The notes under the pieces are model-generated. The model had not been told where the DNA came from. It saw nothing but the letters and a program-made list of their open reading frames with translations, and did no database searches. A stretch of 64,000 nucleotides of DNA, from the NCBI RefSeq assembly GCF_025698545.1, contig NC_068569.1, positions 186,001 to 250,000 on the forward strand, given 5' to 3'. The position numbers and the translations under genes are program-made. Below are positions 49,839 to 59,452 of this stretch, one piece after another (position 1 is the first letter of the stretch; the number at the start of each line of letters is the position of its first letter). Origin of the DNA: Gossypium raimondii. Lineage: Eukaryota > Streptophyta > Magnoliopsida > Malvales > Malvaceae.

Positions 49839-50212
49839 GGGTTTTTACAAAATTATTATAAAAATAAAAATAACCAAAATATTATAAATTTTTTTTATTT
49901 ACCAAAATATTATAAATTTTTTTTATTTACCAAAATATACCCAAAAAAAAAACCTGACACAACCTGATCAGGCCAATCACATTGGCGGCACCAAAGGTGC
50001 CAATGTGATTGGCGGCACCAATGGTGCCAATGGACTAAAATGTTAGTTAAGGGTAGTTTTAAGGACCTGACATACAAATTTACCATTTTGAATTTTGAAA
50101 GTTAATTGCTGCTGCTGTGCGCACTAAAATTGAAATATGGCTAATTGACTTCTACGCCCTCCTTGTTTATTATTTTCTTTTTATTCCCCTTCAACTCACT
50201 TTTTTATTTAAT
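49839..50212 (+). repeat. Left long TIR of MULE
   Basis: Pairs with 55109-55505. Contains a 10-bp palindrome CCTGATCAGG (49963-49972), a 40-bp hairpin (49973-50012) with CCAATCACATT arms, and a second palindrome GGCACCAATGGTGCC (50014-50028). These GC-rich modules stand out from the AT-rich remainder. Confidence 0.88.
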
Positions 50213-50251
50213 AACTCTATTTTAATTTATTAAATTTAATAGTTTATGTTT

Positions 50252-50513
50252 ATAGATAAAATAGTTTATGTTTCCATTATTTTTTCCTTTTGATTTAATA
50301 TTAGTTAAGGAATATATTAAATTTATAAAATTAAAATAGTTTAATTTAATAACTCTATTTTAATGTAATAAACTATTCACATTTAATAACTCTATTTTAA
50401 TTTAAAAAATTAAACTAAACTATTTTAACTTTAATCCTCTGAATTTAATATATTCCTTAACTAATATTAAATCAAAAGGAAAAAATAACGGAAACATAAA
50501 CTATTTTATCTAT
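50252..50513. repeat. 72-bp inverted repeat (foldback)
   Basis: Arms 50252-50323 and 50442-50513 are reverse complements over 72 bp with one mismatch by direct reading (A/G in the TTTCC(A/G)TTATT word), separated by 118 bp of AT-rich loop. Lies just inside the left TIR. Confidence 0.92.
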
Positions 50514-50647
50514 TTATAAATTTAATATATTCTTAATAGACTTATAACATAAACATGTTAGACTAAATAATGGAAACATAAACTATTTTATCTATTTATA
50601 AATTTAATATATTCTTAATAGACTTATAACATAAACATGTTAGACTA
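50490..50647. repeat. 82-bp tandem duplication
   Basis: Unit beginning GGAAACATAAACTATTTTAT at 50490 repeats at 50572 and ends TGTTAGACTA in both copies; it starts inside the right arm of the foldback. Confidence 0.9.
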
Positions 50648-50724
50648 TTTTAATTAAAATAGTCTCTTAAGATATTATGAAGCTACAAATTTTATATTTC
50701 AAGAAATTTTATATTTTAAATGAA

Positions 50725-50812
50725 AATAGAGTTATTAAATGAGAATAGTTTATTAAATTAAAATAGAGTTATTAAATGAGAATAGTTTATTAAATTAAAA
50801 TAGAGTTATTAC
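50725..50812. repeat. 37-bp tandem repeat, about 2.3 copies
   Basis: AATAGAGTTATTAAATGAGA units begin at 50725 and 50762, with a partial third at 50799. Confidence 0.9.
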
Positions 50813-51413
50813 TTAATTAGAATTCTAAGTATCTTAATTATCACTTAACTAATATTAGATTTAATTAAAAAAATTAATAGAAATACCAGACATGCCTTAT
50901 TGAAAAACCAGAAGTAATAATAAAACTAATCACCCATGATGATGCTTTACTTTTTGTATGGAAGCTGTCACAAAGATTTTGGAGACCTTTGAAAAGAGGT
51001 CGGGACAAAGGACAAGTCGATGGTCTATTTCAGTCCTAAAACCCCCAATCCGCAACGTGAAAGGCTGAGTAATTTGCTGAAAGTGAAGGTGGTGAACAAC
51101 ATTGTTAGCTATCTCGACCTGCCCATCCAGGTTGGTAAAAAGAAGGTGGCTGCTTTCAAAAACATTTGGATTGTGCTGCCAATAGGGTAAACAGCTGGTT
51201 AAAAAGATTATTATTGAAAGGTGGCAAAGAGGTTTTTATCAAATCAATCCTTCAATCTATCCCTACATATGCTTTCTCGGTCTTTTTTGCCCCAAATGGC
51301 GTCATTGAGGAGTTTCTTTCTCTGATCCGTCGGGTGTGGTGGGGGGGAAGGAGATGAATAAAGGTTGGAATATGCTGGCTTGGGACCGGATGTGCTACCC
51401 GAAGGGTATGGGG

Positions 51414-53319
51414 TGTAACAACCCTATACCTGGTCTAATCGTACTGACCCAATATAAGGCTATTACATTTGGTGCCAAATGGTTATAGCTAGATATTGTT
51501 TAATTAAAACATTTATACATAGCATTTTAACTTACCAACCATATTTGCAAACATACATATAGTTTTACTAATTCATTTCATATATATACCAAAATACGTA
51601 AAGTACTTAAAAATAGATAGAAGTCCAAGAGTTTACATTTTAGTTCCTAACACATGGAAGCATAACTGACTGTCTATGTACATGCCATTTTAATTCAAAA
51701 TATGGTACCTACTTTTGAAGCTCTTGAGGATGTGATGAGATGAGAGATCTTCTATCCTAACTTTACCTCTTCGAGACAAACTGTACCTACGCGTTAAAAT
51801 TAAACGCGTTAAGTCGGTGAAGGCTCAGTAAGCACTACAAGAAATAAACAGATAAATAAATATAAACAAAATATGTCAAACTCTTTCTGTTATTACGTAT
51901 TTACGTACGTATAAGCTTCATAAAACTTACCTTAGCATTTTAATGATTCGCTTTTATCCACAAATCATAATCTTAGCCCAAAGTAGATTTTATAGAACAC
52001 ACCGGATATACGGAACAAACACAGAGGTGCATTGGTATGCACTAATGAACAGAGAGCACTAAAGTGCTATACAGAGAGCACAGATGTGCTAAACAGAGAG
52101 CACTGACGTGCTAAAATCAGATAGCACCAACGTGCTAGTAGTCAGAGAGCACTAACGTGCTAATAATCAGAGAGCGCGCTAAAGTTCCTTAATGGCATGC
52201 CACTAATATCCTGGTAGTTCTAAATTCCATCTACTTGGGCATTAAAACTGAATCTCATTCAATTAAATACTTTATAGAATTATTTCGAAAAAGATTTCTC
52301 ATTTCTCCATCATTACAATTTAGTGCACATTTCACAATTCACAATTATCACACCATTTTCACATATATATACTTTTGTCACAATATTTACTTAATGTTCA
52401 ATCAATATACCACTATATACTTTCCATCTATAATTTTCTTTACAAATTTCATAGTTCCATAATCTTTTATTTTACTTTATTTTATTTTATTTCTAAATAA
52501 TTCTATACTATAATATAGGCATTTAAATAAAATAATTAAAAAAAAACCTTGTAGTACTTACAACAAAAAGGTTGAGATGATATCTTCCTTCACTCCTTAG
52601 CCTTCTATTTTCCTTTTTCTTCAATTAGGTCCTTTGCTTTCTTTTCTTTCTCAATTTGAAATTGAACCTTAAAAACCCTAATTTTCTTCTTTACTTTTTC
52701 TTTCTTTCTTTCTCCCCTGTTTCTCCCCTGTTCCGTTTCGAATTCTATTCTGTTTCTTTCTTTTCATTTATTTTTCTTTTGTTTTATATATATAATAATA
52801 ATATAATATTGTAATAATATAATATAATAACTTACTTATTAATTAAATACCATAATATATAATATATATATAACTTAAATTAAAAATATCTTAGATATTT
52901 CATTTGTTATGCCGCCTCAATTTTAGAAAAGGCATAATTTCCTATTTGGTCCTTTTAACTTTCTTTAATTTATAATTAAACTTTCACACATATTTCAATC
53001 TAATCCCTTTTCCTAATTACTTCCAATTACATCAAATTCTCATAGTCAAAACATAATTAGACACACAACTAACTTAGTAAATATTTATAATAAATATTTA
53101 CAAATCATTCTTGGAACAAAGTCCCGATAATGCATTTTTTTATTTAATCTATTTAAATAAATTTTACCATATAATCAATAAAGTTTTATTATCAAAATTT
53201 TCACGCAACCTTCCTATCATAATATAGACCATACCACAATATTAAAATAGATTTTCTTTCTAGCTCGGATTTGTGGTTACGAAACCACTATTCCGATTTA
53301 CTAAAAATGGGTCATTACA
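51414..53319 (+). mobile_element. Solo LTR, 1.9 kb, TSD TGGGG
   Basis: Starts TGTAACAACCCTATACC and ends GGGTCATTACA, flanked by TGGGG at 51409-51413 and 53320-53324. Removing it plus one duplication restores codons for PKGMGGMGFREL in the LINE. No internal coding. It carries a 20-25-bp tandem array at 52021-52190. Confidence 0.95.
52021..52190 (+). repeat. Tandem array in solo LTR (CAGAGAGCAC...GTGCTA units)
   Basis: About six units of 24-29 bp, each CAGAGAGCACxxAxGTGCTA, where GCAC and GTGC form a small palindrome. Ends about 1130 bp before the LTR end. Confidence 0.92.
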
Positions 53320-55108
53320 TGGGGGGTATGGGTTTTAGGGAATTAAGACGTTTTAACGTGGCATTGCTTGGCAGACAGGTGTGGCGCCTTATAAACTGTA
53401 AAGAAACGCTTTGTTTTAGAGTTCTTAGTGCTAAATACTTCCCGGATGGTGACGTTCTTCACCCTAAAAGGGTTAACAAGCCGTCATTCACTTGGCAGAG
53501 CATTAATAAAGCGGCTTGCTTACTGCATGAGGGTTTCGGGTGGAATGTTGGAAACAGTAGTAAAATTGATTTGAAGAATGAGTACTGGGGTTTTGAAGGG
53601 TTGTCGGGTGGTTCCATTTGTATTGATAGAGAGAAGATCCACGAAAGAAAGGTATGCGATCTTATGAATAATTCGAAAGATAGTTGGAATGAGAATAGGA
53701 TTAAGGAGATTTATGGTAATTGTTTGGGGGACCAATTTTGTAAAATTCCCATTCTTCCTAATGGTCCCGAGGACTAGCGGACTTGGTTTCATAATCCTAT
53801 GGGATTTTACACTGCAAAGTCGGCCTATTCTTGGATGACTTTGAAACATGTTGGTTTTGGCCCTCATCGCTTCCTCTGGAAACTTATTTGGAAGCTCCAA
53901 ACTTTGCCTAAGATCAGAATTTTTTGCTGGCGATTGGGTCACGATATTATCCCTACCTATGAGAAAATTTCCAGCATTTGGAGGGATGTTAACAGTTTGT
54001 GCCCGAGATGTGGAATGGATAAGGAGACTCTTATTCATGCGTTGAAGGATTGTCCTAAGGCCAGGGCGGTGCTGGCTTATGGTGGCCTGAATAAGAAGCT
54101 GCTCGATGGAAGCTATGGTCGGTGTGTGGATTGGATTGAGGACGTGACTCGTATGTTGAATAGGAAGGCTTTTTCTGATTTTATTACAACATTATGGAAT
54201 ATCTGGAATAGTAGGAATAACAGGGTTTTTCGAGATGTGGAGGAGGACGCCAAAATTATCTGGGATAGAGCGGCTTCGTTGTCTAGGGATTTTCGTATTT
54301 TTAACCTGTTGGAGAAACCTATGATTCCAAAGCCTGTTGTGGAGAAAGGTTGGCAGAAACCTGGTCCAGGGACTCTTAAAATCAATTTTGACGCTACTGT
54401 TCATAAAAAGAAAGCTTATTATGGCCTGGTGGCTAGGGATTCTGATGGTTTTGTGCATGGCGGGTGCGTAGGTTGTGTAAAGAAGGATTTAAGTGTGGAA
54501 TGGGCAGAATTGCAGGCTTTGGAAGAAAGCATTAATTTTGCTAGAATAAATAATTGGAAGGTTGTGGCGTTGGAATCTGACTGTGCAAATTTAGTCAATC
54601 GGTTCAACAGCAGGCAGAAGGATTTGACAGTGTCAGGCTACAGGTTGAGGGAGATCCAGAAGCTTACTACTTACTTTAGTAAGTTTACTATTACTTGGGC
54701 CCTGCGTTGTTGTAACAAAGTGGCTGATGCACTTTGCAAGTGGGCTAAAATTAAAAACTGTTATTTGGCTTTTAACTTGGAATATCCTTCGGATATCCAT
54801 GACCTTGTTTTGAAAGACGCTATTAATTGAAGTGTGTTGACCTCCAGGTCTTTATCAAAAAAAAAGAAAAAATAAATTATAATTATATTATATACTCTTA
54901 ATAACTCTATTTAGTAAATTTTTTAAATAAACTATTCTCATCAAATTATCAAAATAATACATAAAATGCGAATTAGTTTATACTTTTTTAAATAGCTTTA
55001 TTTTAGGTAAAATATATTTACTTTAATAATAAAATAAAGGGCTTTTATGAGTAAAAATCATAGATTAAGAGCTTATTTAACTACAAAAATAAGTTGAGGG
55101 CTTGTTTA

Positions 55109-55505
55109 TTAAATAAAAAAGTGAGTTGAAGGGGAATAAAAAGAAAATAATAAATAAGGAGGGCTTAGAAGGCAATTAGCCATATTTCAATTTTAGTGCG
55201 CCCCATACGCACAGCAGCATCAATTCACTTTTAAAATTTAAAATGGTAAATTTGCATATCAAGTCCTTGAAACTACCCTTAACTAACATTTTAGTCATTT
55301 GGCACCATTGGTGCCGCCAATCACATTGGCACCTTTGGTGCCGCCAATGTGATTGGCCTGATCAGGCTGTGTTAGGTTTTTTTTTTGTTTTTTATTTTTT
55401 TGGTATATTTTGATAAATAAAAAAATTATAATATTTTAGTAAATAAAAAAAGTTATAATATTTTGGTTATTTTTTATTTTTTTATAATAATTTTGTAAAA
55501 AACTC
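55109..55505 (-). repeat. Right long TIR of MULE
   Basis: Inverted partner of 49839-50212, including the CCAATCACATT hairpin (55317-55356) and GGCACCATTGGTGCC (55301-55315). Confidence 0.88.
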
Positions 55506-55514
55506 AGATTGTGT

Positions 55515-57470
55515 GAATGATGATAAATCCAAAGACTTGTTCACCTAACCTGTCAAAAGGGTGGAGATTATTTACCTGACATTTTGAATTTTATTTTTAA
55601 TAATCAAAATGATAAATAATTATTACAAAAATACAATAAATAATCAGATATTATTTCAAGATTTAAAAAGATTTTAAATATTAATAAAACTAAATATTTA
55701 ACTTCTGTTATAATGGTATGATCTTATATCAATTCCTCGATTTATATTATGTTTAGTTTAATTGTAAAACATTAGTGAGTGATATTAAACTTTTTTTAAG
55801 AAAAAGCATGGAGTATGCCAAAATAACTGAGCGTTTTATTTGTGCTTTAATATTTTTCAACGCGTTATGCACTTTATTTTCTAATTTGTAAGCGGGGTAA
55901 TTGTTATTTTGAGTAGCTCCTACCAATATTATAATATTTGGGTGAAAGCTCTCAAGCGGCTATTACCAATGTTTTTTGAGATTATCATCCACATTATCCT
56001 AATCTAATTCCATAAATTAGACAGGTAATAAATCAAATTAAAAATTCTTATCAACCCAAAACTTATATATAATAAATAATAAAATGTATGGTTTGAAACC
56101 AATTATGAATATATACACAGCATTAAAATATAAAAAATTAAATTTAAACATGCAAATACATATCTAAAATACTAAATGCACTACAAATTTTTTATCACGA
56201 TGTTATCATCAATCTTGAGATATTGGTGAGTTAATTTGTGACTCCAACTCAATTAATTACATTATCAATGTAATATATACAATTGATGAAAATAATAAAT
56301 TATGTATAATATAATTAAAACATAAATATATATTAAAATAATGTTTTTGTTTAGTGATAAAGTTAATATTTTAATGTAAAAACGTGGGTACAAATCCAAT
56401 CACATACAAATCCTTTATTGGGCTTTTTAAAAATAAAAACATTGAAATATTTTTAATAATATAATCTATTTTAATCACGGAAGAGTATTTTCGTAATTTC
56501 TCTAATCGAGTTTGTGTTACTTAACTCGTGACACCAAATCAATCAGAGCTTAAATAATAGTATAAATTAACTAATAGTAGAAGGTACGGAAAGAATAAGA
56601 TCAAAGATAGAAATTATAAATATAAAAATTAAATTTATTAAATTATTTAAAATTAAGACTAAATTAATAAAATGTATAAATTACACCAATTCAAAAGAAT
56701 TTATAATCTATAACCATATATTAAAAGTAGTGTACAAACTATGCCTCTTTTTAAACAAACAAAGCTCTCCTTTTTGATATTTTAAAATAATGATATAATT
56801 TCAGTTTTAGTCTTTAAAATATGCTAAAATTTAAATTTACTTATTTATAAACCTTATGCTGACATGTGGCACATCCATTATGCTTTTTCTTTTTCATTTT
56901 GTAACATTATTTGGTCATTTTAACATAGATTTAATCATTTTCACTTTAAATTTTAATACAATTTGATTTTTATATTTTATAATGTTATTATTTAATTAAA
57001 ATAGTTAACTTTTCAATTAAAATGATATGTGATTAAATATAATTTAAAAACGAATTTTTAAATCTAAAAAATAAAGAGATAAAATTTTTAAAAACAAAAG
57101 TAGGATATTTAAATTTTAAATATACAAAGTGTAGAGATTTAGAGTCATGGATGTTTCAACTGAACCAGATTGACCGGGATGTCAATTTAAAGAGGGGCAT
57201 CGGATTAATTAAACTGTGAATTGGTACAAATCAATTCAGCTAGACTAAAAATAGATTCAACTAAGTTTTTTTTTTATAATTTATTTAATGAAATAATATA
57301 AACCAACGAGACAATCAATCAAAGAATATTTTAATTTTTAAAATTTAACTTTATAATTAATAAAAAATAATTAATTAATTCAACGCTAAATATCGGTCAA
57401 TCATATTAGTTTGGTGATCAAAATAGGAGCAGGTTTAGTAATAGTATAGTTTACCCTAAACTAATTAATG
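55515..57470. other. AT-rich intergenic
   Basis: About 2 kb with no supported gene; the PRP17 promoter should lie at its right end. Confidence 0.5.
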
Positions 57471-57477
57471 CGTAGGA

Positions 57478-57606
57478 CTTTGGGGGGAAGGCGTAGTATT
57501 ACCTTGGCGGGCGGGTTCTCGATCCTCTTTCAACTTTCCAATCGATACCATTTGCATCCTCCTGCCTTTTTGCTTCTCAAAATTGAAGCTTTGGAAAACC
57601 ACGCAG
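57478..57606 (+). other. Candidate 5' UTR exon of PRP17
   Basis: A relatively GC-rich stretch ending CACGCAG|GTCAGC, a good donor, before a pyrimidine-rich 1.8-kb interval that ends TATGTATCAG at 59434. The exon limits are inferred; other non-coding exons could exist in between. Confidence 0.4.
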
Positions 57607-59452
57607 GTCAGCTTCTGGTGCTACCCTTCCTTTTCTTGGTTAATACCTTACTCATATTTATATAATAAAAGATATGGCGATTTTACGGTTTCCCTTTGCT
57701 TGTTTTCCTGCTTCTGTCGCCTGGCTTTTATGTTTCCGGTAAATCGGTTTCTTTTTCGATTTAGTTATGTTTATTGTAAATTGGGTTCTTTTGAATTTAT
57801 GATAGTTTTTGGGTTGTTTCATTATTCAGAATCATGCCCTTCTTAAATTTGAATTCAAAATATGTTGGAACCTGCTGTTGCAGTTTAATTATTTGCGTTG
57901 TTTCAGAAATTTGGCTCTATGTTTAGTAATTTCAGAGCTTTAATTGGGATTAGAAAGCATCCAATCTCGAATGAGGGAGAAGAAACCCGGATTCGCGGTC
58001 CACACTAATAGAGCTCCCGACTTGAAATTTGATGGTTTTTTACTTGGTTTAAGGTAAGGTTTAGAGGGATTTGATTTAGGCTGAAATAGTGCTGGAAGTG
58101 AAGAATTGGAACAAAGAATTTGTTTTCACAGTTCAATTTCCTCAGGCTTCACTTCTGGGTTCCAATGTCATGAAGGATTCGCACCTGCTTTAACCTTGTA
58201 TGGTTCATTCTACCGCTTCAAATAAACGATAATTTCTCATTAACTTGTTTAAAAAATTAAGTCCTAAATAAGACTGACTTCTATTCCAAATAAAATAGAT
58301 CTTTTGTTTCCCAATGCTCCTGCCAGATCGTTCTCTTATTTTGAGAGTTATTTTTATGCATAGGTGTAATGTCATTGCATTGATGTAGTTTTATTCTTCA
58401 CTTTTTTCCCCTCAAATTCGTTTTTTTTGGTAATTTGACATATCGTTTTTGTTTATTGATTTTCTTTCTTTAAAATCTGGTAATGGTAACTCTTGCAGTC
58501 TTAGTCATCTCTTATTTAAAACCTTTTTTTTCTTTACTTTTTTTTAATGACTAATCAATCTTTTCTTTGTATATTCTTTGTCTTGGTTGCTTTCAGGAGT
58601 GACGATTTCTGTGTAATTGATATTTTATTCTATTTGTTGTCTATTTGTCAGTGTAGGTTAAAAGGAAAAAAAAAATCAAAACTTGTTATTGATTCTTTTT
58701 CATTTTATCATGACCGAAAAAGACCCAAGCCACTTCATGAGATTTTCTTCTATTCCTTAGTGTTAACCTATATTACTCGGTGTTGAGTGTGAGTATCAGA
58801 TATAGGTTAGATTTTCTAAATTTTTTGCTGTATTTGGAGGATCTTTGGAGTCATAAACTCATATGTATGACAGTATGTGTGTGTCAAACAGGTGTGCGTC
58901 AAGAAAAATGTAGAGTCCAAGCAATATAGCTGTTAAGAACATCTTGCTTTCCTTGTCAGCAGTGATTTTTTTTTATTTTTTATTATTCCTGCTTTTCTTT
59001 TGAATTTTGTGTGTTAATCTCATTGATCTCATATCCAAGGAATGTCCAGTTTAATTTTGTTGTTCCCTTCTTTGGATGAACTTGTTCTTTTCCAATGATC
59101 TAGAATTATATTAAACCCCCCCCCCTCTAAACATCTCCATTTCTTTGAAAAAGCTTTGAAAAAAACAATCTTGAAATATGTAATGGTCAAGCTAGTCGTA
59201 TGATTCTTCCTTTCTTTTCTTGTATTACCCTTTGGTAACTAGTATCCCTACAGTTAATGTCAGTGGTAGTGTTATTTCTTCTTCCTTTTCCCATTAATTT
59301 TTGGTATTGATCCTATCTCCAGGTCACTTTTCAAATAAAAAATGGGATAATTTCCCAGTTTTGCTTTTCTGATAATCTAGAAATACATCTTAATGACAAA
59401 TACCCTAACTAATATTTCTGTTTATATGTATCAGGCTTTCAAGAAGCCATCC

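Larger units (their letters stand above)
50930..54870 (+). pseudogene. LINE ORF2 fragment: RT tail, zf-RVT, RNase H, poly(A)
   Basis: Begins at the RT catalytic block (THDDALLF, the usual FADD motif, at about 50930-50955), then INxxKSMVYFSPKTP-like and RVNSWLKRLLLKGGKEVFIK text in shifting frames up to 51408. After the solo LTR (51414-53319) it resumes in frame as GGMGFRELRRFNVALLGRQV. From 53324 the frame stays open to 54828 apart from one TAG at 53775-53777 (PNGPED-stop-RTWFHNP). Domains: zinc-knuckle zf-RVT (FWKL, CPRCGMDKETLIHAL), then plant RNase H with INFDAT, EWAELQALEE and LESDCANLVNRFN carrying D-E-D catalytic residues. Ends with an A-rich tail near 54858-54875. Truncated at the 5' side. 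Confidence 0.92.
49839..55505. mobile_element. Mutator-like element with long TIRs carrying a LINE fragment
   Basis: About 374-bp left (49839-50212) and 397-bp right (55109-55505) inverted repeats, tips GGGTTTTTACAAAATTATTA and GAGTTTTTTACAAAATTATT, with perfect 9-bp flanks AGATTGTGT at 49830-49838 and 55506-55514. Long TIRs plus 9-bp duplication are characteristic of MULEs. No MULE transposase was found. Instead the interior holds 3' LINE sequence (50930-54870), interrupted by a solo LTR (51414-53319). Without the LTR and its duplication the element is about 3.76 kb. Either a LINE inserted into a non-autonomous MULE, or LINE DNA was captured Pack-MULE fashion; I found no LINE target duplication to decide. 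Confidence 0.88.

Noticed and set aside
53520-54038. 172-codon minus-strand frame
   Set aside because: Exact antisense shadow of the LINE frame.
59393-59452. Upstream in-frame start for PRP17
   Set aside because: The extra 20 residues span a clear intron acceptor (TATGTATCAG at 59425-59434) and do not match the family N-terminus.
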